A stretch of 64,000 nucleotides of DNA. It comes from Azospirillum rugosum. GTDB taxonomy: Bacteria > Pseudomonadota > Alphaproteobacteria > Azospirillales > Azospirillaceae. The DNA is taken from NCBI RefSeq assembly GCF_017876155.1, contig NZ_JAGINP010000012.1:160320-224319 (forward strand), given 5' to 3'. Made by a program: the position numbers and the translations under genes. Under the pieces are notes generated by a model that saw nothing but the letters and a program-made list of their open reading frames with translations, searched no databases and was not told the origin of the DNA. Shown one piece after another: positions 27,279 through 37,891 of the stretch (its first letter is position 1; every line of letters begins with the position of its first letter).

Positions 27279-27398
27279 GCACCCACGGGTTCGCAGCGCT
27301 ATGACGGGCGCAAGGACACCAACGCAATACGCCGAAGCCCAACGTGGGCCGCCGGCGAGTACCCAGGCGCTGTCGAAGGGCAGCCAAGTGAGGAAGAC

Positions 27399-28685
27399 AT
27401 GAAAAAGATCCGCGGCTTGAGGTGGCAAATCCTCGCCCTGGTCATGCTCGGCACGATCGTCAACTACATCGACCGCAACACGCTGGGCATCCTCGCTCCC
27501 ACTTTGAAGGAACAACTGCACTTCACGACCGAGGAATACTCCTTCGTCGTCAGCGCCTTCCAGCTCTGCTACAGCCTGATGCAGCCGGTCGCCGGCTACA
27601 TCACCGACCTGATCGGGCTGAAGCTCGGCTACTTCATGTTCGCCTTCCTGTGGGGCACCGCCGCCGCCCTGCACGCCTTCGCCGGCGGCTGGCAGTCGAT
27701 GGCCTTCTTCCGCGGCCTGCTGGGCGTCTCGGAAGCCGCCGCCATGCCCTCGGGCGTGAAGACCTCGACCCTGTGGTTCCCGGCCAAGGAACGCTCCATC
27801 GCCACGGGCTGGTTCAACACCGGCAGCTCGGTCGGTGCCATGGTCGCCCCGCCGCTGGTCATCTGGCTGTCCGTCACCTACAGCTGGCAGGTCGCTTTCA
27901 TCGTCACCGGCCTGCTCGGCGTCGCCATGTCCTTCCTGTGGGTGTCGCTGTACCGCAACCCGGAGAACCATCCGCGCCTGACCAAGGAAGAGCACGCCTA
28001 CATCCTGGACGGTCAGGAGCACACCCAGCTCGCCAAGCCGTCGGTGAAGAAGGTGCTGGGCAAGCGCAAGTTCTGGGCGATCGCCGCCGCCCGCTTCCTG
28101 ACGGAGCCGGCTTGGCAGACCTTCAGCTTCTGGATCCCGCTGTACATGGTCAGCACCCGGGGCATGGACATCAAGCAGTTCGCCCTGTTTGCCTGGCTGC
28201 CCTTCCTGTTCGGTGACCTGGGCTGCATCTTGTCCGGCTACCTGTCGCCCTTCTTCGCCAAGCGCTTCAAGATGACGCTGGTCAACTCCCGCATCGCCGG
28301 CGTCGGCATTGGCGCGGTGTGCATGATCGGCCCGGCGCTCATCGGCTTCGCCGTCAGCCCGATCACCGCGATCTTCCTGTTCTCCATGGGTGCCTTCGCC
28401 CACCAGATGCTCTCGAGCCTGCTCTACGCCCTGGTCACCGACACGTTCGAGAAGCAGGAGGTCGCCACCGCGACCGGCTTCGGCGGCATGGCCGGCTACC
28501 TCGGCGGCATGATCTTCTCGCTGATCATCGGCCAGCTCGCCAACACCATCGGGTACGAGCCGCTGTTCGCCTGCCTCTCGGTCTTCGACCTGACCGCCTT
28601 CGCGATCATCGCCCTGGTGCTGGGGCAGCGGGGCAAGGGTGCCGCGGCGCCCACCCTCCCGGCGAACGCTGCCAGCGCCGACTGA
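27399..28685 (+). CDS. MFS transporter, anion:cation symporter type (hexuronate/galactonate-like)
   Basis: The 428-residue protein has 12 hydrophobic helices. The opening RWQILALVMLGTIVNYIDRNTLGILAPTL, the motif GVSEAAAMPSGVKTSTLWFPAKERSIATG and the TM4-5 loop fit the ExuT/GudP/DgoT group of proton-coupled sugar-acid carriers. GAGGAAG precedes the ATG. It shares the promoter palindrome with galM and pta, so the co-regulator may respond to the imported substrate. Galacturonate, galactonate or a related acid is likely, but the exact substrate cannot be read from the sequence. A strong terminator follows. Confidence 0.87.
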   Translation: MKKIRGLRWQILALVMLGTIVNYIDRNTLGILAPTLKEQLHFTTEEYSFVVSAFQLCYSLMQPVAGYITDLIGLKLGYFMFAFLWGTAAALHAFAGGWQSMAFFRGLLGVSEAAAMPSGVKTSTLWFPAKERSIATGWFNTGSSVGAMVAPPLVIWLSVTYSWQVAFIVTGLLGVAMSFLWVSLYRNPENHPRLTKEEHAYILDGQEHTQLAKPSVKKVLGKRKFWAIAAARFLTEPAWQTFSFWIPLYMVSTRGMDIKQFALFAWLPFLFGDLGCILSGYLSPFFAKRFKMTLVNSRIAGVGIGAVCMIGPALIGFAVSPITAIFLFSMGAFAHQMLSSLLYALVTDTFEKQEVATATGFGGMAGYLGGMIFSLIIGQLANTIGYEPLFACLSVFDLTAFAIIALVLGQRGKGAAAPTLPANAASAD

Positions 28686-28714
28686 CGACGCACCTCCCTC
28701 ACGCCGAAACGAAA

Positions 28715-28753
28715 GCGCCCCCCGGGTTCCTCTCCCGGGGGGCGCATTTTTTT
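28715..28753 (+). terminator. Rho-independent terminator after MFS gene
   Basis: GCGCCCCCCGGG (28715-28726) and CCCGGGGGGCGC (28734-28745) form a perfect 12-bp stem with a 7-base loop, followed by ATTTTTTT. It lies 30 bases after the MFS stop and before the convergent RcnB-like gene. Confidence 0.93.
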
Positions 28754-28770
28754 GACGGCCGCCCTTCCGA

Positions 28771-29136
28771 TCAGCGGAAGATGCCCGGCGCCACCTTCAC
28801 GACCAGGCCGGTTGTGGCGACGACCAGGATCGCGTCCGACCCGACGCGCACCCAGCGGTGGCCGCGCGGGGCCGGGTGCAGGTGATGGGCGGCCGGACGG
28901 GTGATCACGACCCGCTCCGTGTAGACGCGACGGTCGAGGCGGTCACCCGGATGCCAGCGATGCTCCACCCGGCGTTCGACATGGCGTGGCTCTGGCCCGC
29001 GCGGGCCGCCATGCTCGCGCTCGTACCGGTCAGGGCCCCGGTGGTCGGGTCCCCATCCCTGGGCCATGGCCGGCGATCCGGCCACGCTGGTCAGGGCGAC
29101 GGCGGCGACGATGGCGGAGAGCAGGGTGCGCTTCAT
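28771..29136 (-). CDS. RcnB-like small periplasmic protein
   Basis: The 121-residue protein has a clear signal peptide (MKRTLLSAIVAAVALTSVAGSPAMA). A charged His/Arg/Gly-rich stretch follows, and the C-terminal HRWVRVGSDAILVVATTGLVVKV is typical of the RcnB family. E. coli RcnB takes part in nickel/cobalt homeostasis; most family members are uncharacterised. The start at 29136 has GAGG 9 bases upstream, whereas the ATG three codons earlier would touch it. The His-rich part could bind metal. Confidence 0.72.
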   Translation of the reverse strand: MKRTLLSAIVAAVALTSVAGSPAMAQGWGPDHRGPDRYEREHGGPRGPEPRHVERRVEHRWHPGDRLDRRVYTERVVITRPAAHHLHPAPRGHRWVRVGSDAILVVATTGLVVKVAPGIFR

Positions 29137-29262
29137 GGACAGCATCCTCAGTGTGGGATCGGGCTCTGGTCCCGATGCCCCAGAGGATGCGCCGAATACG
29201 TTGCAGGCCCATGTCCGCCGCCACCCTAATTGGTAACAGAGTGTAACGACCCTTAAGCTGCC

Positions 29263-31491
29263 TCAGCTCGCCACGAAAACCAGCGACCGGTCGGAGCGCT
29301 CCAGCAGGTTCGCGGCCACCGCACCGAAGGACAGGACGTCGCCGGCCTGCCGGCTGACGCCCATGACGATCAGGTTGCTCCCGGCGCGCCGGGCCTCGCG
29401 CAGGATGGTTTCCTCGGCCGCCCCGTCGGCGCGGGCGAGCGTGCGGACGGAACGGCCGTAGCGTGCGGCGATGCCGGACAGTTCGGCCAGCGCCGTCTCC
29501 TCGTCGCGCCGTGCGGCGGCGTGGTCGCTGTTGACCGTGCGGACGACCGCGGTGCCGACATAGAGGATGGTGACCGGCGCGTTGGCCGCGCGGCCGAGCG
29601 CCAGGGCGACCTCGGCGCTGCGGCGCGACAGCTCCGTGCCCGTCACCGCGGCCAGGATGTTCAGCCGGGCTTCCAGCGGGGCTTCCCGGTGATCGCCGCG
29701 GGCCGCCACCACGGCGAGCGCGCCGTCGAAGCGGCCGGCCGTCCGCGACGCCGCCTCGGGGAAGTCGCCGGGACGGGTTCCGGACTCGTCCAGCCCGATC
29801 ATCAGCAGGTCGTAGCCCTTGCCCGCTTCCTCGGCGACGGTTTCCTCGGCCGGGGCGGCTTGGTCGAGGGCGAGCACCTCGACCGCCTCCGGCGCGTCGT
29901 CCGGCTTGGCGACCTGCTCCTGGGCGCGATGCGCGGCGTCGGCGACGACGTCCTGCGGGCCGGCGCCATCCGAGGCCGCCGGCCCCGACCCGTTGCCGAA
30001 TTCCACCACCGTGACCGGAAGGCCGCGCAAGCCCGCCAGCATGCCGGCCAGCCGGGCGCCCAGCCGTCCCGGCGGGCTTTCGTCCACGGCGACGAGGATG
30101 CGCTCGATCCGCGGGACGAAGCCCTTGGCCTCGAAGGCCTCGCGCTCCAGCCGGGCCTTCTCGTCGCGGCCGAGCGGCAGGCGGCGCAGGGCGGCGCGCA
30201 GGGTCGGCGGCATTACCAGGGTCGTCAGGATCGCCATCGTGACGATCATCGTGAACAGGTCCTGCGTCAGCGCGCCCATCGCCAGACCGATGCTGGCGAC
30301 GATCACCTCGGTGGAGCCGCGGGCGTTCATGCCCGCCGCGAGCGCCAGCGCCTCCCGGCTCTTCATGCCGCCGACCCACCCGCCGGCGAACGCCCCGGCA
30401 AACTTGCCCAGGCTGGCGATCAGCACCAGCCCGATGGTGAGCAGCAGCAACGGCCCCTGGGTGAGGATCGTCAGGTCGGCGCTGAGCCCGGCGGCGCCGA
30501 AGAACACCGGCATGAACAGGGCCGTGGTGACGTTGCGGAACGGCTCGTCGATGCGGCGGGTCAGGATGGGGGAGGTGCCGACGAGGATCCCGGTGACAAA
30601 GGCGCCCAGCACGGTGTGGACGCCGATCGCGTGGGTGATCAGGGCCATCAGCCCCATCAGCACCACGACCAGCGACAGAACCGGCGCGTCGCTGACGAAA
30701 TGGTCGTTCGTCCACCGGATCAGCGTCGCCACCAGCCGCCGCCCGACCGTCAGCGACACCGCCAGGAACACCAGGGTGCCGCCGACGCTCTCGGCAAGCG
30801 ACGACCAGTCGAAGCTCTGCTGGGAGGCGACGCTGAAGGTGATGGCGATGATCAGCCAGCCGATGGTGTCGTCGATGATCGCGGAGGCGAGGATGACCTG
30901 CCCGACGTTGCGGCGCATGAACCCCATCTCGCGCACCACCATCGCGACGATCTTCACCGACGAGATCGACAGGGCGGTGCCCAGGAACAGCGAGGTGACG
31001 AGGCGCTGGTCGGGGCTGGGCAGCATCGCTTCCGGCAGGAACTGCCCCAGCGCGAAGCCGCAGGCGAAGGGCACGACGATTCCGGTGATGGACACGCTGA
31101 AGGCGGCGCGCCCCACCCGGCGGATCAGCGACAGGTCCGTTTCCATCCCCGCGAGCAGCAGCAGAAGCAGCACGCCCAGCTGCGACACCGCGTCCAGCAT
31201 GCTCTTCTGCCCCGGGTCCGCCGGGAACAGCGCGTGCTGCGCCGCCGGCCAGAGAGCGCCGAAGACGGAGGGGCCGAGCAGGATCCCCGCGATCAGCGGG
31301 CCCATCACGGCCGGCTGCCCGACCCTCTGCATGCCTTCCCCGAGCAGCCGCCCGAGCAGGATCAGCACGACCAGCTGGGCGACGAAGACCGCCTCCGACG
31401 GGCCGCCCCCGCCGCCCGCCGCGAGCGCGGTCCCCGCGGCGAGCAGCGCCGCAACGCCTATGACGGCGGGCAAGAGCCGAGGCGTCCTCAA
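29263..31491 (-). CDS. CPA2 cation/proton antiporter with C-terminal Usp domains
   Basis: The 742-residue protein has a cleavable or first TM segment (LLPAVIGVAALLAAGTALA) and a 12-13 TM Na+/H+ exchanger domain to about residue 420. It includes ASAIIDDTIGWLIIAI with the paired acidic residues expected in TM5, and GMNARGSTEVIVASIGLAMG. Two universal-stress-protein-like domains follow (ERILVAVDES and a second ending GVSRQAGDVLSFGAVAANLLERS). I chose a TTG start at 31491, preceded by GGAG; the in-frame ATG at 31743 would add an Arg/Pro-rich leader. Usp domains in such proteins may bind nucleotides to gate transport. Confidence 0.8.
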   Translation of the reverse strand: MRTPRLLPAVIGVAALLAAGTALAAGGGGGPSEAVFVAQLVVLILLGRLLGEGMQRVGQPAVMGPLIAGILLGPSVFGALWPAAQHALFPADPGQKSMLDAVSQLGVLLLLLLAGMETDLSLIRRVGRAAFSVSITGIVVPFACGFALGQFLPEAMLPSPDQRLVTSLFLGTALSISSVKIVAMVVREMGFMRRNVGQVILASAIIDDTIGWLIIAITFSVASQQSFDWSSLAESVGGTLVFLAVSLTVGRRLVATLIRWTNDHFVSDAPVLSLVVVLMGLMALITHAIGVHTVLGAFVTGILVGTSPILTRRIDEPFRNVTTALFMPVFFGAAGLSADLTILTQGPLLLLTIGLVLIASLGKFAGAFAGGWVGGMKSREALALAAGMNARGSTEVIVASIGLAMGALTQDLFTMIVTMAILTTLVMPPTLRAALRRLPLGRDEKARLEREAFEAKGFVPRIERILVAVDESPPGRLGARLAGMLAGLRGLPVTVVEFGNGSGPAASDGAGPQDVVADAAHRAQEQVAKPDDAPEAVEVLALDQAAPAEETVAEEAGKGYDLLMIGLDESGTRPGDFPEAASRTAGRFDGALAVVAARGDHREAPLEARLNILAAVTGTELSRRSAEVALALGRAANAPVTILYVGTAVVRTVNSDHAAARRDEETALAELSGIAARYGRSVRTLARADGAAEETILREARRAGSNLIVMGVSRQAGDVLSFGAVAANLLERSDRSLVFVAS

Positions 31492-31878
31492 CTCGTGCGC
31501 TCCGTCCGGCGGTGGTGGGGGCTTGGGCGGGGAGGGCGTGGCTGGACCATGGTGACCGGCGCGATCGGTGAAGGGCCGTTCTTCGACAACGGGACGGCGG
31601 GTTGGTTCCTTTTGACGACCGGCCGATGGCGCTCCGGGACGCCCTGTTGCCCGGGGGAAAAGCGGTATGCTGAACGGTCGGTTCGAGTCGCCCGCGGCGG
31701 TCGGTGCCGCGCCGCGCCGGGCGCCCCCGTCCGGGCGGATCACGCGCTTCCGGCCGGGCGAAAGGCCGGGGATTCCGGCGGAGCGGCGGGGGTGGCTGGA
31801 ACACTTTCGCGCTCCGCGGCTTTCATGCCTGACGAAAGGCCGTTATGGTCGCGTCCCAAGAAACGAGAGGGAGCCACA
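31492..31878. other. Intergenic gap without recognised gene
   Basis: This 387-base gap lies between the divergent antiporter and pmtA genes. I see no convincing coding frame, repeat or clear operator. It should hold both promoters. If the antiporter starts at the upstream ATG (31743), most of the gap would be its leader. Confidence 0.4.
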
Positions 31879-32514
31879 ATGGACGCCGACTCCATTCGCG
31901 CCGCTTACCGGCGCTACGCCCGCTTCTACGACCCGGTGTTCGGGAACCTGCTGGCGTCGGGCCGCCACGCCGCGGTCCGCTGGATCAACCGGCGAGGCGG
32001 ACTGCGCGTGCTGGAGGTGGGCGTCGGCACCGGCATCTCGCTGTCGGACTACCGCAAGGACAACCAGGTCGTCGGCATCGATCTGTCCACCGAGATGCTG
32101 CGCGTCGCGCAGGAGCGCGTGGACCGGGAGCGGCTGGAGAATGTCGAGGGCCTGCTGGAGATGGACGCCGGTAAGCTGGCCTTCGCCGACGGCAGCTTCG
32201 ATCTCGTCGTCGCCATGTACGTGATGACGGTCGTCCCCGACCCGCAGGGCACGATGCTGGAGCTGGAGCGTGTCTGCAAGCCGGGCGGCGACATCCTGAT
32301 CGTCAACCACTTCGCCGCCGACAAGCCGGGCATCCGCCGTTCGGTCGAGAACTGGATGGCGCCCTTCTCCAAGAAGCTGGGCTGGCGCCCGGACTTCACG
32401 CTGGACACGCTGATGTCCGGCTCCCGCCTGAAGGTGGAGGAGTTGCAGACCGTCCCGCCCTTCGGCCTGTTCAGCCTGCTGCACTGCCGCCGCCAGGCCG
32501 ACGCCCTGGCATAA
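31879..32514 (+). CDS. pmtA: Phosphatidylethanolamine N-methyltransferase (PmtA type)
   Basis: The 211-residue SAM-dependent enzyme would methylate phosphatidylethanolamine stepwise towards phosphatidylcholine at the inner membrane. It shows YRRYARFYDPVFG near the N-terminus, SAM motif I VLEVGVGTGISL, motif II VVGIDLSTEML and the PmtA-like C-terminal NHFAADKPGIRRSVE. The length fits Rhodobacter-type PmtA. AGAGGGAG precedes the ATG. The gene is divergent from the antiporter and 76 bases before the ABC operon. A related ubiquinone-type methyltransferase is a less likely alternative. Confidence 0.83.
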   Translation: MDADSIRAAYRRYARFYDPVFGNLLASGRHAAVRWINRRGGLRVLEVGVGTGISLSDYRKDNQVVGIDLSTEMLRVAQERVDRERLENVEGLLEMDAGKLAFADGSFDLVVAMYVMTVVPDPQGTMLELERVCKPGGDILIVNHFAADKPGIRRSVENWMAPFSKKLGWRPDFTLDTLMSGSRLKVEELQTVPPFGLFSLLHCRRQADALA

Positions 32515-32590
32515 GGGTGGGGGCGTAAGGCGCGGGAACCTGACCGCGGCCATGGGGTTTCCCATCCGTTGCTGAACGGAGTGGACCCCG

Positions 32591-33868
32591 ATGGCGCGGC
32601 TGTGGGCGTTCCTTCTCGCCGGGTTGCTGACGGCGCCCACGGCCCTTCCCGCCATGGCGGCCGGGGCGACGGTCACGCTCGCCTGCAGCGGGCTGGGCAT
32701 CGCGTCGGACCTCTGCCGGGACGGCGCGCGAAGCTGGGCGGAGCGCACCGGCAACGAGGTGCGCTTCGTCTCCCCGCCGAAGGGGGCGGGGGAGCAGCTG
32801 GCGCTCTACCAGCAGCTTCTCGCGGCCGGGTCGGCGGACATCGACGTCTTCCAGATCGACGTGGTCTGGCCGGGCATCCTCGGCGCCTATTTCGTGGACC
32901 TGCGCGAGACGGTCGATCCGGAGACGATCGCCCAACACCTGCCGGCGATGATCGACGCGGCGACGGTGAAGGGGCGGCTGGTGGCTCTGCCCTGGTTCGC
33001 CGATGTCGGGCTGCTCTACGTCCGCAAGGATCTGCTGGACAAGCACCAGCGCCCGGCCCCGGAAAGCTGGGAGGAGCTTCAGGAGACCGCCGCCCTGATC
33101 CAGAAGGCGGAGCGCGCCGCCGGCAACGAGCGGATGTGGGGCTACGTCTGGCAGGGCCGCGCCTATGAGGGGCTGACGGTCAACGCGCTGGAATGGATCG
33201 CCAGCCGCAACGGCGGCACCATCGTCGATCCCGACGGCACCATCACCATCGACAACCCGCGCGCCGTCGAGGCGCTGACCATCGCGCGGGGCTGGATCAA
33301 CAGCATCAGCCCGCTCGGCGTCCTGAACTACATGGAGGAGGAGGCGCGCGGCGTCTTCCAGTCCGGCAACGCCGTCTTCATGCGCAATTGGCCCTACGCT
33401 TGGACGCTGGTCGACGGGCCGGACAGCCCGGTGCGCGGCAAGGTCGCCGTCGTGCCGCTCCCGAAAGGCGGGCCGGATGGCCGGCATGCGGCGACGCTGG
33501 GCGGGCAGCTGCTGGCGGTCAGCAAATTCTCCGCCCATGTTCCGGAAGCGGTGGACCTCGCCCGCCACCTGACCAGCCCGGAGGAGCAGAAGCGCCGCGC
33601 CATCCAGGGTGGGGCCAACCCCACGATTCCGGCCTTGTACGACGATCCGCAGGTTCTGGCCGCCAACCCCTTCTTCGCGGATCTCGCCAAGTCGATCGGC
33701 AGCACGGTCAACCGGCCGGCCCAGGCCACGGGCATGCGCTACAACCAGGTCTCGTCGGAGTTCTACAGCGACACGCACGAGGTTCTGAGCGGCATGCAAC
33801 CCGCCGGGGAGACGCTGGCCCGGCTGAAGGAGGCGCTGGTCCGCATCAGCCGGGGAGGGCGCTGGTGA
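32591..33868 (+). CDS. Sugar ABC transporter, periplasmic binding protein
   Basis: The 425-residue protein has a signal peptide ending AMA and a family-1 extracellular solute-binding fold (GEQLALYQQLLAAGSADIDVFQIDVVWPG, FMRNWPYAWTL). The pattern is that of trehalose/maltose or alpha-glucoside binding proteins such as ThuE. It delivers its ligand to the permeases encoded next. Its TGA overlaps the GTG start of the first permease by 4 bases. The exact sugar is not certain. Confidence 0.88.
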   Translation: MARLWAFLLAGLLTAPTALPAMAAGATVTLACSGLGIASDLCRDGARSWAERTGNEVRFVSPPKGAGEQLALYQQLLAAGSADIDVFQIDVVWPGILGAYFVDLRETVDPETIAQHLPAMIDAATVKGRLVALPWFADVGLLYVRKDLLDKHQRPAPESWEELQETAALIQKAERAAGNERMWGYVWQGRAYEGLTVNALEWIASRNGGTIVDPDGTITIDNPRAVEALTIARGWINSISPLGVLNYMEEEARGVFQSGNAVFMRNWPYAWTLVDGPDSPVRGKVAVVPLPKGGPDGRHAATLGGQLLAVSKFSAHVPEAVDLARHLTSPEEQKRRAIQGGANPTIPALYDDPQVLAANPFFADLAKSIGSTVNRPAQATGMRYNQVSSEFYSDTHEVLSGMQPAGETLARLKEALVRISRGGRW

Positions 33869-34782
33869 CCGGTGCGCGGGCGTCCGGCCTGAAGACATCC
33901 GATCTGACAAGGCAACGCCGCCGCTCGGCGTGGCTGTTCCTGTTGCCGATGCTGGTGGTGCTGGCCGCCGTGGCGGGCTGGCCGCTGGTCCGCACCGTCT
34001 ACTACTCCTTCACCGACGCGACGCTCGCCACGCTGGACGCCTACGCGCGCGTCGGGCTCGACAACTATCTGTGGCTGATGCGGGACCCGGTCTGGTGGCG
34101 GGCGGTGTGGAACACCGTGCTGTTCACGGTGGTGTCGGTGTCGCTGGAGACGGCGCTGGGGCTGGTCGTCGCGCTGACGCTGAACGCGCACCTGCCGGGG
34201 CGCGGGCTGCTGCGTGCCGCCGTGCTGATCCCCTGGGCCATCCCGACCGTCGTGTCCGCCCAGATGTGGGGCTGGATGTTCCACGACCTCTACGGCGTCG
34301 TGAACGCGGCTTTGCTGGGGATCGGCGTCATCGCCCAGCCGCAGGCCTGGACGGCGGATCCGAACCTCGCCTTGCCGGTGGTCATCGCGGTGGACGTGTG
34401 GAAGTCGACGCCCTTCATGGCGCTGCTGATCCTGGCCGCCCTGCAGATGCTGCCCCAGGACATCTACGAAGCGGCGCGGGTGGACGGAGTGCATCCGGTC
34501 AAGGTCTTCTTCCGCATCACGCTGCCGCTGATCCGCCCGGCCCTGATGGTCGCGGTCCTGTTCCGCACGCTGGACGCGTTGCGCGTGTTCGACCTGATGT
34601 ATGTGCTGACCGGGAACAGCCGTTCGACCATGTCGATGTCGGTCTACGCGCGGCAATACCTGATCGACTTCCAGGACGTCGGCTACGGCTCCGCCGCCGC
34701 GACGCTGCTGGTGCTGATCCTGGCGCTGGCCACGGTCGCGGCGATCACGCTGGGGCGGGTGCGGTTCGAGGCGGGGCGATGA
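33865..34782 (+). CDS. Sugar ABC transporter permease 1
   Basis: The 305-residue inner-membrane protein has six helices after a basic N-terminus. The EAA loop reads YEAARVDGVHPVKVFFRITLPLIRPA, which docks with the ATPase. It belongs to the MalF/ThuF/UgpA type. The GTG start overlaps the preceding stop (GTGA), indicating coupling. A palindromic repeat separates it from permease 2. Confidence 0.9.
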   Translation: MTGARASGLKTSDLTRQRRRSAWLFLLPMLVVLAAVAGWPLVRTVYYSFTDATLATLDAYARVGLDNYLWLMRDPVWWRAVWNTVLFTVVSVSLETALGLVVALTLNAHLPGRGLLRAAVLIPWAIPTVVSAQMWGWMFHDLYGVVNAALLGIGVIAQPQAWTADPNLALPVVIAVDVWKSTPFMALLILAALQMLPQDIYEAARVDGVHPVKVFFRITLPLIRPALMVAVLFRTLDALRVFDLMYVLTGNSRSTMSMSVYARQYLIDFQDVGYGSAAATLLVLILALATVAAITLGRVRFEAGR

Positions 34783-34792
34783 TGGAGTTTGA

Positions 34793-34852
34793 ACCACAGA
34801 GGCACGGAGACACAGAGGGCGTTGTTTCTCTGTGTCTCCGTGCCTCTGTGGT
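34793..34852. repeat. Perfect 25-bp inverted repeat between permease genes
   Basis: The left arm ACCACAGAGGCACGGAGACA continues to 34817 and pairs perfectly with the right arm 34828-34852 around a 10-base loop. Similar CACAGAGGCACGGAGACACAGAG palindromes are widespread intergenic repeats in Proteobacteria. Here it is inside an operon, in the 96-base gap between the two permease genes, and its hairpin could lower or protect downstream mRNA. Confidence 0.9.
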
Positions 34853-34878
34853 GAATCGCTGAAACCAAGGGAAAGACC

Positions 34879-35712
<834 letters not shown>

Positions 35713-35717
35713 CGCCG

Positions 35718-36788
<1,071 letters not shown>

Positions 36789-36912
36789 CGCTGTGGATCA
36801 GGGCGCGGCCTTTGCTTTCGAATGAACTTGCCGGCGAACCTGGGTTGCTGCTTGAATAGGCAGAAGATGGAAGCCATCGCACTGGAGGGGACCTGTTCCT
36901 CTCAAAAGACAC

Positions 36913-37011
36913 CCGTCATCCCCGCGAAGGCGGGGATCCAGAGCTTTCCATAGGTGCGCCTTGTGCGAAGCCCTGGATCCCCGCCTTCGCGGGGATGACG
37001 GTCGTTCTGTG
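36913..37011. repeat. Inverted repeat of the GTCATCCCCGCGAA family
   Basis: CCGTCATCCCCGCGAAGGCG at 36913 is mirrored by CGCCTTCGCGGGGATGACGG ending at 37011. The GGGGATCCAG/CTGGATCCCC extensions give arms of about 30 bases around a 40-base centre. This is a well-known type of dispersed bacterial intergenic palindrome. It lies between the ABC ATPase gene and the DeoR regulator and may end the ABC transcript. Confidence 0.88.
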
Positions 37012-37067
37012 AATGGATCCATTTCCGTGGGCAATTGCCCTGGAGGCTGGAAGGGGTTCGGCGCGAC

Positions 37068-37865
37068 ATGGAGATGATGACAGCCCGGCAGACCGAGATC
37101 CTGGCGATCGCCCGCAACCTGGGGCGCGTGGTCGTGGAGGATTTGGCGTCGCGCTTCAACGTCACGCCCCAGACCATCCGCAAGGACCTGAACGAGCTGT
37201 GCGACCGGCGCCTGCTGCAACGGGTGCATGGCGGGGCCGTCGCCGGATCCGGCATCGAGAATCTCGGCTACGAGGCGCGGCGGCTGATCGCGCAGGAGGA
37301 GAAGCGCTCCATAGGGCAGCGGGCGGCGCAGCTGGTGCCCGACAACTCCTCCCTCTTCATCAACATCGGCACGACGACGGAGGAGGTGGCGCGCGCGCTC
37401 CAGGGCCGGTCGGGGCTGGTGGTCATCACCAACAACATCAACGTCGCCAACCTCCTGCGGCCCGAGCCGCACATCGAGGTGATCGTGGCCGGCGGCGTGG
37501 TGAGGCGGTCGGACGGCGGCATCGTCGGCGAGGCGGCGATCGACTTCTTCAACCAGTTCATGGTCGATTTCGCCGTGGTCGGCGCGTCGGCCATCGACGA
37601 GACCGGCGCGCTGCTCGACTTCGACTACCGCGAGGTGCGGGTGTCGCAGGCCATCATGGCGAACGCCCGCCACGTCATCCTCGTCGCCGACCGCAGCAAG
37701 CTGGAACGCACTGCCCCGGTGCGCATCGGCCACATCTCGCAGATTCACACCTTCGTGACCGACGCGCTGCCGTCGGAACGGCTGGGCCGCATCTGCCGCG
37801 AATCCGGCGTCCGCGTGGAGGAGGTCTTCCCCGAACGCGCCGCGGAGCCCGCGGACCAGGAGTGA
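37068..37865 (+). CDS. DeoR-family transcriptional regulator (GlpR-like)
   Basis: The 265-residue protein has an N-terminal DeoR HTH (RQTEILAIARNLGRVVVEDLASRFNVTPQTIRKDL) and a sugar-phosphate sensor domain with IGTTTEEVARAL, GGVVRRSDGGIVG and the DFDYREV region. It looks closest to GlpR, which senses glycerol-3-phosphate, but here follows a sugar ABC operon and may regulate that. I chose the ATG at 37068 with AAGGGG upstream; the ATG 11 codons earlier is inside the repeat's flank. Confidence 0.87.
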   Translation: MEMMTARQTEILAIARNLGRVVVEDLASRFNVTPQTIRKDLNELCDRRLLQRVHGGAVAGSGIENLGYEARRLIAQEEKRSIGQRAAQLVPDNSSLFINIGTTTEEVARALQGRSGLVVITNNINVANLLRPEPHIEVIVAGGVVRRSDGGIVGEAAIDFFNQFMVDFAVVGASAIDETGALLDFDYREVRVSQAIMANARHVILVADRSKLERTAPVRIGHISQIHTFVTDALPSERLGRICRESGVRVEEVFPERAAEPADQE

Positions 37866-37891
37866 GAGCCGCTGATCCTCGCCGGCGGTGC

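Noticed and set aside
29521..32514. 997-codon frame ending in PmtA
   Set aside because: Only the last 211 codons are protein-like, with a clear ATG and Shine-Dalgarno at 31879; the rest is antisense to the antiporter.
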